Source: Corynebacterium efficiens YS-314 (GTDB taxonomy: Bacteria; Actinomycetota; Actinomycetes; Mycobacteriales; Mycobacteriaceae). Taken from it: a stretch of 64,000 bases of DNA. Numbering within the stretch: position 1 is the first letter of the stretch; each line of letters starts with the position of its first letter. This document shows, one piece after another, positions 17,380 to 26,799 of this stretch. The stretch lies in assembly GCF_000011305.1 (NCBI RefSeq), contig NC_004369.1:1178001-1242000 (forward strand). Direction: 5' to 3'. Below the pieces are notes generated by a model. The model made no database searches, was not told where the DNA came from, and was given only the letters and a program-made list of their open reading frames with translations. The position numbers and the translations under genes are program-made.

Positions 17380-18135
17380 ATGACGACACCGACTTCTCCA
17401 ACTGCAGAACCTGTTCAGAACCTTGATTGGAGCTCCTGGAAACGGGTGCTCGTTGTGGTGGCACACCCGGATGACCCGGAGTACGGGTTATCCGCGGCGG
17501 TGCATGAATGGACCACCGCCGGGGTGGAGGTGTCCTACCTGCTGCTCACCCATGGGGAGGCCGGGATCCAGGGGAGGGACCCGGCCGAGGTCGGCCCCCT
17601 GCGCGCCGAGGAGCAGCGCCGGGCATGTCACTGCGTGGGCGTGACCGACCTGGTCATCCTCGACCACCCCGATTCGATGCTGGTCTACACCCTCGACCTG
17701 CGCCGGGACATCGCCCGGGAGATCCGTCGCCGTCGTCCCGACGTGGTCGTCCTCACCAACTTCGATGTCGAGGCCTACGGCGGACTCAACCAGGCCGACC
17801 ACCGGGTGGCGGGGCTGGCCACCATCGATGCCACCCGTGATGCCGCCAACCCGTGGGCGCAACGCGAGCTCCTGGATGAGGAGGGGCTGGAACCCTGGAG
17901 CACCTCGAAGCTTCTCGTCGCCGGGGTTCCCAATCCCACCCACTATGTCGGTGTCTCCCACGAATCGGTTGAGGCCGGGGTGGCGTCCCTGTGCGAGCAC
18001 GATGAATACCTCAAGGCCCTGCCGGACCATCCCGTCCCCCATGAGTTCATCCCGGGGATGCTGCGTGAGGGCGCCGGGCTGGTGGGGGATGAGAATCTGG
18101 AGTGCGCGGTGACCTTCCGGGTCTTCGACGTGTAG
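17380..18135 (+). CDS. LmbE/PIG-L family deacetylase-like protein
   Basis: 251 residues with the zinc-binding AHPDDPEYG (about 34-42) and the downstream ADHR of the PIG-L/LmbE N-acetyl-glucosaminyl deacetylase fold. It is a paralogue of MshB at 35430 but is shorter and lacks the MshB insert, so it may be the Mca-like or another deacetylase; the substrate is open. ATG 17380 has no clear ribosome site. It converges on the UvrA-like gene with 17 bases between stops. Confidence 0.83.
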   Translation: MTTPTSPTAEPVQNLDWSSWKRVLVVVAHPDDPEYGLSAAVHEWTTAGVEVSYLLLTHGEAGIQGRDPAEVGPLRAEEQRRACHCVGVTDLVILDHPDSMLVYTLDLRRDIAREIRRRRPDVVVLTNFDVEAYGGLNQADHRVAGLATIDATRDAANPWAQRELLDEEGLEPWSTSKLLVAGVPNPTHYVGVSHESVEAGVASLCEHDEYLKALPDHPVPHEFIPGMLREGAGLVGDENLECAVTFRVFDV

Positions 18136-18152
18136 GAGAAAACCCCGGGCGC

Positions 18153-20492
18153 TCAGGGACCGGTCAGGTAGTTCTTCAGATAACCGCCGGTCAGGGTGCC
18201 CGAACCGGTCAGTTCCGCCGGGGTGCCCTCGAAGACGATCTGGCCACCATCGGAACCCGCGCCGGGACCGACCTCGATGATGTGATCCGCATGGGCGAGC
18301 ACCGCCAGGTGATGCTCCACGACGATCACCGTCTTTCCCGCATCCACCAGGGAATCAAAGAGACTGAGCAGGGTCCGCACATCCGCCAGGTGCAGACCCG
18401 TGGTGGGCTCATCCAGGATGAAGGTGGTGGCCTTATCCGCCAGGTGGGTGCCCAGCTTCAGGCGTTGGCGTTCACCACCGGACAACGTGGACAGTGGCTG
18501 CCCCAGGGTGAGATACCCCAGACCCACCGCCACGAGGCGTCGCAGAATCGTCACCGCGGCCGGCATCTTCGACTCCGGTGCACTGAAGAACTCCAGGGCC
18601 TCCACCGCGGGCATGGCCAGCACCTCGGCGATATTCCTCCCACCGAGGTGATGATCCAGCACCGCCTCATCAAACCGCCGTCCCTCACACACCTCACAGG
18701 GGGAGGACACCCCGGCCACCATGCCCAGATCCACGGTGACCACACCGGTGCCGTGGCAGTTCGGGCAAGCACCCCCCGAGTTCGCCGAGAACAATGCCGG
18801 CTTCACCCCATTGACCTTCGCGAAGGCCTTCCTGATCGAATCCAGCATGCCGGTGTAGGTGGCGGGATTGGAACGGGTTGACCCCTGGATCGACGTCTGG
18901 TCCACCGACACCAGGGACTCATCCCGGGGGATGGCATGAACCAGGGAGGACTTGCCGGAGCCCGCGACACCACTGATCACCGTGAGCACCCCGAGCGGGA
19001 TATCCACATCCACATCACGCAGGTTGTTCCGGTTCGCCCCGCGGATCGGCAGGTGGCCTGCGGCGGAGCGTGCCGACGTCTTCAACTCTGCCCGGTCGTG
19101 GAAGTGACGCCCGGTGACGGTATCGGATGCCTCCAATTCGGCGACGGTGCCCTCGAACTGGATCTCGCCTCCCGCACCACCCGCCCCGGGACCCAGATCC
19201 ACGACATGATCGGCGATGGCGATGGTCTCCGGTTTGTGTTCAACCACAAGCACGGTGTTGCCCTTGTCCCGCAGATCCAGAAGGAGCCGGTTCAACCGTT
19301 CAATGTCGTGGGCGTGCAGCCCCGCGGTGGGTTCATCAAAGACATACGTGACATCCGTCAGGGGAGAACCCAGATGACGCACCATCCTGGTGCGCTGCGC
19401 CTCCCCGCCGGACAGGGTGGCCACCGGGCGGTCCAGCTGCAGGTAGCCCAGTCCGATGGCCACGAAATTCTCCAACGTCTGGGACAACCCGCGCATCAGC
19501 GGTGCCACCGACCGGGCGTCCACACCATCGATCCACCGCGCCAGATCACGGACCTCCATGGAACACAGATCCGCGATGTTCTTCCCGTTGATCCGGGATT
19601 CCAGAGCATGCCGGGCCAGGCGTGTTCCCCCGCAGTCCGGGCAGGCTATGAAGGTCACCGCCCGGTCCACGAATTCACCGATGTGCTTCTGCATCCCGGA
19701 ACGATCCTTGGACAACATGGATTTGGTGATCTTGGGGATCAATCCCTCATAGGTGACATTGATGCCGTTGAATTTAATCTTCATCGGTTCCTGGTGGTAC
19801 AGGGCATGACGTTGTTCGTCGGTGAACTCCGCGACCGGGATATCTGCCGGGTACAGGCCGGATTCGGCATAACCGCGCATGCTCCAGGAGCCGACCTTGT
19901 ACCCGGGGATCAGCAGGGCACCGTCATTGAGGGAGAGGGACTCATCCACCAACTGTGCCCGGTCGATCTCAGAGACCCGCCCCATTCCCTCGCACCGTGG
20001 GCACATGCCACCGGTGCGGGTGAACTCCACCTTCTCCCTCTTGCCCCCGGCCCTGCTGACCCCACCCGATGCGCTGATGGAGGGCACATTGAAGGAATAC
20101 GCCCCGGGACCGCCGGCAGCGGGTTCCGCCAGCCGGGAGAAGAGGATCCGCAGCATGGCCGTGGCATCCGTGGCCGTTCCAACCGTGGACCGCGGATTGG
20201 CCCCCATCGATTCCTGGCCGACAACGATGGCGGTGGTCAGTCCCTCCAGGAGATCCACATCAGGACGCGCGGCCACAGGCATGAAACCCTGCACGAAGGC
20301 ACTGTAGGTCTCATTGATCAGGCGCTGTGATTCCGCGGCGATGGTGCCGAAGACCAGGGAGGATTTACCTGACCCCGACACACCCGTGAACACCGTCACC
20401 CGGCGTTTCGGGATGGCCAGGGAGATATTCTTCAGGTTGTTCTCATGGGCCCCGTGCACCCGGATCATGTCATGGGAATCAGCCATCTGCAT
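18153..20492 (-). CDS. UvrA-like ABC ATPase (excinuclease A paralogue)
   Basis: 779 residues, shorter than UvrA (~950). Two ABC modules are complete: GVSGSGKSSLVFG (about 35) with LSGGEAQRTRM and VFDEPTAGLHAHD, and GVAGSGKSSLVH with LSGGERQRLKLG and ILDEPTTGLHLAD. CxxC pairs (CPRCEG, CPDCGG, CPNCHG, CEVCEG) keep the UvrA zinc modules. Such paralogues are linked to resistance to DNA-binding drugs, while NER uses the true UvrA. A TATACAAT box at 20501-20508 sits only 8 bases before ATG 20492, so the mRNA is probably leaderless. Confidence 0.88.
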   Translation of the reverse strand: MQMADSHDMIRVHGAHENNLKNISLAIPKRRVTVFTGVSGSGKSSLVFGTIAAESQRLINETYSAFVQGFMPVAARPDVDLLEGLTTAIVVGQESMGANPRSTVGTATDATAMLRILFSRLAEPAAGGPGAYSFNVPSISASGGVSRAGGKREKVEFTRTGGMCPRCEGMGRVSEIDRAQLVDESLSLNDGALLIPGYKVGSWSMRGYAESGLYPADIPVAEFTDEQRHALYHQEPMKIKFNGINVTYEGLIPKITKSMLSKDRSGMQKHIGEFVDRAVTFIACPDCGGTRLARHALESRINGKNIADLCSMEVRDLARWIDGVDARSVAPLMRGLSQTLENFVAIGLGYLQLDRPVATLSGGEAQRTRMVRHLGSPLTDVTYVFDEPTAGLHAHDIERLNRLLLDLRDKGNTVLVVEHKPETIAIADHVVDLGPGAGGAGGEIQFEGTVAELEASDTVTGRHFHDRAELKTSARSAAGHLPIRGANRNNLRDVDVDIPLGVLTVISGVAGSGKSSLVHAIPRDESLVSVDQTSIQGSTRSNPATYTGMLDSIRKAFAKVNGVKPALFSANSGGACPNCHGTGVVTVDLGMVAGVSSPCEVCEGRRFDEAVLDHHLGGRNIAEVLAMPAVEALEFFSAPESKMPAAVTILRRLVAVGLGYLTLGQPLSTLSGGERQRLKLGTHLADKATTFILDEPTTGLHLADVRTLLSLFDSLVDAGKTVIVVEHHLAVLAHADHIIEVGPGAGSDGGQIVFEGTPAELTGSGTLTGGYLKNYLTGP

Positions 20493-20500
20493 GGGGCAGA

Positions 20501-20508
20501 TTGTATAG
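20501..20508 (-). promoter_or_regulatory. -10 box of a leaderless UvrA-like mRNA
   Basis: TATACAAT on the minus strand ends eight bases before ATG 20492. With normal spacing transcription would begin at or next to the start codon. No ribosome site is present. Confidence 0.55.
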
Positions 20509-20666
20509 AAAACCCACCGGGACTTGAGGGCGGGCAGATCGGGTGGGGTGCGGGGGCAGTCCCGGGTGGAACCTAAACCGCAGGTGGACCGTGAGAAACA
20601 GGAGGTGGAGGGTACTGGTGCGGGGTTGGTGGCACCCCGGGGGCGTGGTCTGCCTACGATGGTGGC

Positions 20667-21164
20667 ATGGCTACGACTCATTTTGATGGTACTGACACCC
20701 CCACCTCCGGCGAACTCCCGGCGGTGGGCGACACCCTTCCCGACTTCACCGTCGTCGACACCAACCTCGGCGAGGTGTCCCTGTCTGATCTCAAGGGCAA
20801 GAAACTCGTTCTCAACATCTTCCCCTCGGTGGACACCGGACTGTGCGCGGAGTCCGTGCGCAGGTTCAACGCCGAGGCAGCAGGTCTGGACAACACCACC
20901 GTGCTGTGTGTATCCAAGGACCTGCCCTTCGCCCTCGGACGCTTCTGCGGTGCCGAGGGCCTGGACAATGTCACCGCCGCCTCCGCATTCCGCTCCACCT
21001 TCGGTGAGGATTATGGCGTGGTGCTGGAAGGCTCCCCCCTCAAGGGTCTGCTGGCCCGCAGCGTCATCGTTGCAGATGAGGACGGCAAGGTCATCTACAC
21101 CCAGCTGGTTGATGAGATCAAGACCGAACCGGACTACGCCTCCGCCATCAAGGCGCTGGGTTAA
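20667..21164 (+). CDS. tpx: Thiol peroxidase (Tpx)
   Basis: 165-residue atypical two-Cys peroxiredoxin that reduces hydroperoxides using thioredoxin (or mycothiol systems in this group). The peroxidatic Cys60 is in [16 protein letters not shown] and the resolving Cys94 in GRFCGAEGL; spacing and length match Tpx. ATG 20667 is 172 bases from the divergent UvrA-like start. A very long hairpin follows. Confidence 0.95.
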
Positions 21165-21199
21165 ACCAGCGTTCAACCACCTGACTGATTCCTTACACA

Positions 21200-21256
21200 G
21201 GGCCTGACTCCAGGTGGCCGGTACCCGATCGGGTACCGGCTGCCGGGGTCAGGCCC
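21200..21256. terminator. Large nested hairpin between tpx and the convergent membrane protein
   Basis: GGGCCTGAC (21200-21208) pairs with GTCAGGCCC (21248-21256), and inside it GCCGGTACCCGATCGGGTACCGGC is a perfect palindrome. The element can fold on either strand and sits between convergent genes, so it is probably a bidirectional terminator. No U-run. Confidence 0.65.
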
Positions 21257-21291
21257 TCAACCGTGTTCAGGAAACTGTGTTCAGGTGACAC

Positions 21292-23298
21292 TCACGGCTG
21301 CATACTGTCCGTCGCCACCGGTGGCTGCTCCCCGGTCAGGGTAGTGAGCGACACCGCCTCCCGTGCGGGTTGCTCCGCAGGAGGAGCCTCGGGGACCGAG
21401 GTGGTGGTTGCGGTGGGATCAGCTGCCGGGTCAGCAGTCTGATCAGCGGTGGCAGGAACCGACGATGGGGTTGTTTCCGGACTGGCACCCGGCGCTGGGA
21501 GATCGATTCCCTTGCGGTCCTGCGGGTTCTGCACATCCTGTGTGTCTATCGGTTCCTGGGAAGTCGGTGTGGGAGGGGGATCCGCGGTGGGTGGGTCCTC
21601 CGGCCAGACGGGAACCTCAAAGTCCGGTGTGCGGATGGGACCGGGCAGGAACACCCGATTGGGTAATTCGGGAGCATCCGGCACGGGTGGGGTGATGATG
21701 ACGGGATCCGGAAGCACCGGGTTCCTGGGCACGAGGGGGGCCGGGGGTGTGGGGGCGGTGACTGCCGGTGGAGGGTTACTATCCGGGTTCGACGGCGATG
21801 GTCGACCACTGCCTGGTGAGATGTTATCGGCCCCCTCAGCCCAGATCAGTGGAGCTGATGCGTCCGGGACCCCGGGGGAGGACTCCCCGGGAGCCGCCCC
21901 CGGTTCCTCCCACGGCATCGGCGGCGACAGGAGTGGGGAAACAGACGAGGGGGCGTTCTGCCTGTCCTGCGGCGGGCTTTGTGGACGGGGAGGGGAGCTG
22001 GTACCACCCGGTGCGCGGGTGACCACCGTCGCGGTGGGATCGTCGGGGTGTCCGTCCGCGAGGGTGGACAGGAGATCCTGTGTTGGGGGGAAGGGCAGCA
22101 GGGTGGTGCTCTGGGCAGTGATGGTTGAGTTCTGTGTGGGGCGCGTGTCGTGGAAGACACCGATTGAGGCGAAAGTGACCGAGGGGATCAATACACTCAG
22201 CGCGAGGGGCAGCGTCACCTCCCACCGGCGTGGTTGTTTCCGCCTGGTGTCGTCATACTGCCTACATCCCAGGACCCACAGGCCCAGCGCGGCGAGAACC
22301 ACGCTGATACCCAGCAGTCCCACCACACCCTGGGCACTGAGGTCCGCTGAGAGGGTGAGGATGAAACTGAGGATGCCCAGGAGGATCAGTACCAGCGGTG
22401 CGTACCGGCGCAAACCTGTCACCACGGTGTGAGTGCGGGCCGGGGTGGCGGGCAGGACACGCTCATGACTTCGGATGAACTGGAGTAATCCCGCGCGGTA
22501 GAGTCCCGGGTTGCGCTGGTGGGGCACCAGTAGTTCCATCGGGTTATGCCGCAGACGGAAATCCTCCCTGCGCCAGAGGGGAAAAGCCAGGGCATTGATG
22601 TGGAGGGAGATGGTGTCATCGTCCCTGCGTTCAACACACCCGCGGGCGATGGGGATGAATCCGTCCTTCACCGCGGTCTGGACCGCCCCACGGAGGGCGT
22701 CGGCAGCGTCGACGTCCAGGATGCCGCATTCCCTACCATCGAGGTACACGAAGATGATCTCATCCACCGCACGTAGCTCCACCAGTACCCGGCTTTCGTC
22801 CCGGATGTTCCTGAAGGGGGAGTGTCGGGTTGGTTCGACCCGCCACATCGATCCATCGGGAAGCAGGGCCCAGGGTTTGGCGGGTGGGTTGTTGAAGGGG
22901 ACGCCACCATCGGATTTGTACAGTGATATGTGGGCCGCGGGATGCTGCGCAGGGGTGAGCACCAGTTTGCAGGTGGGGATGAGACCGGAGGCGTAGACGC
23001 GGGCGATCTGAGAATCGGATACCACCGAGGGGTCGGGCAGGGTGCCCACCACCGTGGTACCGACCACCACGGAGACGGTGTCTCCACCATTGGTGGGGAT
23101 CAGCAGGGATTCCACCACGGTCCGGGGTACGGTCGGATCCGCCAGTGTCTGTATCGCCGTGCTACTGATGTTGTCCAGCGGGATGTCACGGATGAAGGGC
23201 AGGACATCCGGGTGGTCGGAGATGAGGAGCCTGTAGTAACGGTCCCGGGCGCTGTCGATGATGAAATCCGGTGACGGTGTTCTGACTGTGTTGGGCAC
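21292..23298 (-). CDS. Membrane protein with Pro-rich extracytoplasmic tail, function unknown
   Basis: 668 residues. Residues 1-~290 are a soluble domain without a family I recognise; three hydrophobic helices lie at about 300-320, 325-350 and 370-390; the last ~280 residues are a Pro/Ser/Thr-rich disordered tail (PPTPTSQEP-type). The topology suggests a cytosolic sensor-like N-terminus and a tail that crosses the cell wall. The GTG start at 23298 has GAGAGGAG 12 bases upstream. No partner gene is evident: tpx converges on one side and an AT-rich gap lies upstream. Confidence 0.7.
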   Translation of the reverse strand: MPNTVRTPSPDFIIDSARDRYYRLLISDHPDVLPFIRDIPLDNISSTAIQTLADPTVPRTVVESLLIPTNGGDTVSVVVGTTVVGTLPDPSVVSDSQIARVYASGLIPTCKLVLTPAQHPAAHISLYKSDGGVPFNNPPAKPWALLPDGSMWRVEPTRHSPFRNIRDESRVLVELRAVDEIIFVYLDGRECGILDVDAADALRGAVQTAVKDGFIPIARGCVERRDDDTISLHINALAFPLWRREDFRLRHNPMELLVPHQRNPGLYRAGLLQFIRSHERVLPATPARTHTVVTGLRRYAPLVLILLGILSFILTLSADLSAQGVVGLLGISVVLAALGLWVLGCRQYDDTRRKQPRRWEVTLPLALSVLIPSVTFASIGVFHDTRPTQNSTITAQSTTLLPFPPTQDLLSTLADGHPDDPTATVVTRAPGGTSSPPRPQSPPQDRQNAPSSVSPLLSPPMPWEEPGAAPGESSPGVPDASAPLIWAEGADNISPGSGRPSPSNPDSNPPPAVTAPTPPAPLVPRNPVLPDPVIITPPVPDAPELPNRVFLPGPIRTPDFEVPVWPEDPPTADPPPTPTSQEPIDTQDVQNPQDRKGIDLPAPGASPETTPSSVPATADQTADPAADPTATTTSVPEAPPAEQPAREAVSLTTLTGEQPPVATDSMQP

Positions 23299-23573
23299 GG
23301 TGCAGTGGGCTCCTCTCTTAACTTTTCAGCTGGATGATGCGGCTATGAAGCGGTGGGGATGGCAGTGTGGTTCATCATCCGGAGGGGCCGGAACCCTTAG
23401 TCCTGCCCTGGGTAACCACTGGGTTTAATACACGCTCATGATAATACGGAAAATCCTAGAGTAAATTTCCCTCAGCCTGGTATCAGTTGGATTTTATCAG
23501 TAAAGATGAACAGCAGGTTTTTCCTGATTTTTCTGAGAATATAATTCACCGGCGGGCGGATCCCCCAGGACCC

Positions 23574-24542
23574 TTATGCAAGGGCCATCTTCTCACCCCG
23601 GGAACGGTTGATCATCTTGCCCACCGCGGTGACGATGATGACCACGAGCGCACCCCACACCGCGCCGAAGGCCAGCGATCCCACGGTGTTGCCGAGCCAG
23701 CCCGCAAACCCGCCGGCTGCCCCAGCCGCGAATTCCTCGAGTCCGTGAACCAGCCCGTAGGGCAGGTGCCAGCCGAGCTCGTCCAGGCCGACCACCATGA
23801 TGTGCCCACCGACCCACAACATGGCGAACACACCGATGACACTGATGATCTGCAGGATGATCGGCATCGCCTTGACCAGACCACGGCCGAAGCGCACCGC
23901 ACCGGCGGAGGCACCCTCCCGGGTGGCCACGGCCAGACCCATGTCATCCATCTTCACCAGCAGGGCGACCACGCCGTAGACGAGAGCGGTGATGCCGACA
24001 CCCACGACGAACAGGGTGGCGGCCTGCATCCAGATGGTTTCTGCGGTGATCTCATTGAGTGAGATGACCATGATCTCCGCGGAGAGGATGAGATCGGTCG
24101 TGATCGCACCCTTAACCAGGGCATCCTCTGATTTCGGCCCGGCCTGGGACTTCGGGACCATCGGCTTGTCCTCGTGGTGCATTCTCGTGTGGATTGAATG
24201 CCAGATCTTCTCAGCCCCCTCGAAACACAGGTAGGTGCCACCCAGCATGAGGATCGGTGTGAGTGCCCACGGGGCAAAGGATGACAACAACAGGGCGATC
24301 GGGAGGATGATGATGATCTTGTTCACCAGCGAGCCCTTGGCGATCCGCCAGATCATGGGAAGCTCCCGGGCGGGTTTGACCCCGTCCACATACTGGGGTG
24401 TGACGGCTGCGTCGTCCACCACCACACCGGCAGCCTTCACGCTGGTCTTACCAGCCAGGCCGGCCACGTCGTCGACGCTCGCGGCGGCGGCCCTGGCGAT
24501 AGCGGCCACATCATCGAGCAGTGCTGCAAGTCCACCTGCCAT
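23574..24542 (-). CDS. DUF808/YedI family inner-membrane protein
   Basis: 322 residues starting MAGGLAALLDDVAAIAR, as in E. coli YedI. Several membrane helices are visible (near 85-105, 175-205, 235-260, 290-315), with a cytosolic loop rich in His/Lys (HTRMHHEDK). The biochemical role of the family is unknown. ATG 24542 is preferred to the TTG at 24560. The upstream gene is divergent. Confidence 0.85.
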   Translation of the reverse strand: MAGGLAALLDDVAAIARAAAASVDDVAGLAGKTSVKAAGVVVDDAAVTPQYVDGVKPARELPMIWRIAKGSLVNKIIIILPIALLLSSFAPWALTPILMLGGTYLCFEGAEKIWHSIHTRMHHEDKPMVPKSQAGPKSEDALVKGAITTDLILSAEIMVISLNEITAETIWMQAATLFVVGVGITALVYGVVALLVKMDDMGLAVATREGASAGAVRFGRGLVKAMPIILQIISVIGVFAMLWVGGHIMVVGLDELGWHLPYGLVHGLEEFAAGAAGGFAGWLGNTVGSLAFGAVWGALVVIIVTAVGKMINRSRGEKMALA

Positions 24543-24635
24543 AACCTTTACCGTCCTCAACTGATCGGGGGAGTTGGAATTTCACAAGTGTATGCCTGTC
24601 CACGGCAGTAGACCATATGAGGCACAATGTTCCTC

Positions 24636-25556
24636 ATGGATATCGCGATTGTCGGTGCTGGGGCCGTGGGTGGATACTTCGGGGCGCGCCTGCGGGAATC
24701 GGGTGCACAGGTCACCCTGGTCGCCCGGGGTGAGACACTCCGGGCGGTGAAGGATCGGGGAGTGCACGTCACCGACGCACAGGGGGCGCGTGAGGTACCG
24801 GTCCCGGTGGTGGGATCACTGCACGAGCTGGACCGTGCCGATGTGGTGCTGGTGGCCACGAAGGCGCTCGGGGGTGGCACCCCGACGAGGGAGCTTTTCG
24901 ACGGCCTGCCCCGCACCGCCATCGTCGCCACCACACAGAACGCGGTGGAGGCGCCCCACCAGGCCGTCGGGATCGTGGGGTCGGCGAATGTCTGGCCCGG
25001 TGTGGTGCGGGGATTTTTCATCCACACCGGCCCCGCCTCGGTGGAATACCGCGGTGGGCCCCTGTCCTACACCTTTGGTACCTGGGGACAGTCGGTCCCG
25101 GACGGGGTGCAGGACCTGGCTGCGGAGTTCGCCGCGGCGCTGAATTCCGCGGGCATCGAGGGGTGGGTGCATCCCGACATCTGGGTTGATGTGTGGGAGA
25201 AGGCGATGTTCGTGACCACCTTCGGCGGATTGGGGGCGTTCGTCGACAAGCCCCTCGGGGTGCTGCGCACGGACTACCGCTCCACCCTGGAAGCCCTCAT
25301 GCGGGAGGTGGCGGATGTGGCCCGCGCCGAGGGGGTGGCACTGCCGGCTGATGCGGTGGAACGGACCATGATGTTCGCGGACCGGATGCCGGAGGCGTCG
25401 ACAAGCTCGATGCAGCGCGACATCAGCGCCGGTGGCGACAGTGAACTCGACGCCCAGGTCGGTGCGATCGTGCGCGCGGGCAAACGGCACGGCGTGGATG
25501 TCCGACTTCATGACCTCATCCTCACCGCCCTCCGAAATAGGGGGGCGAATAGGTAA
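24636..25556 (+). CDS. 2-dehydropantoate 2-reductase family protein (PanE/ApbA)
   Basis: 306 residues: NADPH-binding GAGAVGGYFGARL at about 8-20, then the two-domain ketopantoate reductase layout with the VDVWEKAMF region carrying the catalytic Lys. It could reduce ketopantoate for CoA synthesis; several paralogues exist in corynebacteria and in C. glutamicum IlvC also serves this step, so the substrate is uncertain. ATG 24636 is chosen by fold; ATG 24627 adds three residues. Two copies of CGTCGACAAGC lie inside the gene. Confidence 0.85.
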   Translation: MDIAIVGAGAVGGYFGARLRESGAQVTLVARGETLRAVKDRGVHVTDAQGAREVPVPVVGSLHELDRADVVLVATKALGGGTPTRELFDGLPRTAIVATTQNAVEAPHQAVGIVGSANVWPGVVRGFFIHTGPASVEYRGGPLSYTFGTWGQSVPDGVQDLAAEFAAALNSAGIEGWVHPDIWVDVWEKAMFVTTFGGLGAFVDKPLGVLRTDYRSTLEALMREVADVARAEGVALPADAVERTMMFADRMPEASTSSMQRDISAGGDSELDAQVGAIVRAGKRHGVDVRLHDLILTALRNRGANR

Positions 25557-25583
25557 ATCCGACTTGCGCGATACACTTTGCAC

Positions 25584-25955
25584 ATGATCGTTACCTCCAC
25601 AGCACGTGTGTCCACGGACCGTCCCGGCCGTTACGGCAAGCAGCTGACGAGTCACCTCAGTGAGAAACTCACCACCACCTGGGATCCCGAGGCGGGGCGT
25701 GGGTCCATCATCCTCAACGGGCAGGGCCCGGATGCCGAGGATGAGCGTTTCGCCTTTGATGGGTGCGCCAGCTGTGACCTGGTGGCGGGCGATGGGGTCC
25801 TCCTCCTCCACATCGAGGCCCCCGGGGAACTTGCGGACCGGTTTGAAACCGTCATCGGTTCCCACCTGGTGCGCTTCGGTTCCAAGGACAACCTGCGGGT
25901 GGCCTTCCGGCGTGGTGACGGCACCGACGGCAAGGTATTCGACCCCCTTGGCTAG
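25584..25955 (+). CDS. DUF2218 family protein
   Basis: 123 residues with the DUF2218 plan: an N-terminal VSTDRPGRYGKQLTSHLSEK, a central strand pair, and a C-terminal ETVIGSHLVRFGSKDNLRVAF. Members are small cytosolic proteins, often next to siderophore or iron genes; nothing of that kind is adjacent here. There is no ribosome site; a TACACT box eight bases ahead of ATG 25584 suggests a leaderless mRNA. The NUDIX gene overlaps its end. Confidence 0.82.
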   Translation: MIVTSTARVSTDRPGRYGKQLTSHLSEKLTTTWDPEAGRGSIILNGQGPDAEDERFAFDGCASCDLVAGDGVLLLHIEAPGELADRFETVIGSHLVRFGSKDNLRVAFRRGDGTDGKVFDPLG

Positions 25956-26379
25956 CACGCAGGAAAGCACCCTGCGCATCGTCGCCGCCGTGTTCCGCAA
26001 CCGGGCCGGTGAGGTGCTCGGTGTCCGGAAGGCTGGCACCTCATCGTTCATGATGCCCGGTGGCAAGATCGAACCGGGAGAGACCAGCCTTCAGGCTGTG
26101 GTCCGTGAGATCGCTGAGGAACTGCACCTTGATCTCGACGCGGACCGTCTGCACCACCTCGGCCTGTTCCGCGCCCCGGCGGCCAATGAACCCGGTTTCA
26201 CCGTCCGGTGTGATGTCTACGTCTGGCCGGATCCACTGAGCGGTCTGCCCACCGTCCACGATGAGATCGTCGAGGCGATATGGGTCCCCGTTACCTCCCG
26301 TGCCCCCGAGATCGCGCCCTTGAGCAGGGATGTGGTGTTCCCCCACCTGCGGGCATCAGAACAGCACGAGCATCAGTAG
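25948..26379 (+). CDS. NUDIX hydrolase
   Basis: 143 residues with a Nudix box GGKIEPGETSLQAVVREIAEEL (about 34-55; GX5EX7REUXEE pattern). It should cleave a nucleoside diphosphate linked to another moiety; which one is unknown. A TTG at 25948 gives a short overlap with the DUF2218 stop and is the best start; no ATG fits. Its 3' end overlaps the convergent DUF3592 gene by 24 bases. Confidence 0.82.
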   Translation: MASTQESTLRIVAAVFRNRAGEVLGVRKAGTSSFMMPGGKIEPGETSLQAVVREIAEELHLDLDADRLHHLGLFRAPAANEPGFTVRCDVYVWPDPLSGLPTVHDEIVEAIWVPVTSRAPEIAPLSRDVVFPHLRASEQHEHQ

Positions 26380-26751
26380 CGGCACGGCCGTGACCACCAT
26401 GACCGTGCCGATGAGGTAGTTGAAGAACCGCACGGTGGTCTGGGTCTGCGACACCGCCGGCATCACGCTGGTGGGATCCTCCGGGCGGACATACAGGGGA
26501 ATTGAGTCGCCGACCCGGATGACCGGCTCGGCGCTGGAATCGGGGAACACCCCGTGGATCTCGCGACCGTCAATATCGATGCGGTACAGGGTCAGGTAGC
26601 GACCCTCCTCATTCTTTCGGTGTCCGGTGATCACCGCATCATGCAGTTCGGCGTACTTGTGGAACGATCGTTCCCTCAGGGTTGAGCGGACCGCTAGCAC
26701 CAGACACACCACACCCACGACAAGAACGATGACCAGGAGAAACGGGATCAT
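26356..26751 (-). CDS. DUF3592-type membrane protein
   Basis: 131 residues: an N-terminal helix (about 2-22), a ~70-residue small beta domain (ITGHRKNEEGRYLTLYRIDIDG, then GDSIPLYVRPEDPTSV), and a second helix near the C-terminus. That is the DUF3592 layout. Function unknown. It sits directly downstream of the secreted protease on the same strand, with 48 bp between. Confidence 0.72.
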   Translation of the reverse strand: MIPFLLVIVLVVGVVCLVLAVRSTLRERSFHKYAELHDAVITGHRKNEEGRYLTLYRIDIDGREIHGVFPDSSAEPVIRVGDSIPLYVRPEDPTSVMPAVSQTQTTVRFFNYLIGTVMVVTAVPLLMLVLF

Positions 26752-26799
26752 TGAGTCCTCACCTCAGGGGACAGCGGTTGGCATGGTGGCATCCCGGGG

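Noticed and set aside
20493..21176. N-terminal extension making a 1007-aa UvrA-like protein
   Set aside because: This part runs antisense through the well-supported tpx gene, has no UvrA likeness, and a promoter lies just ahead of ATG 20492.
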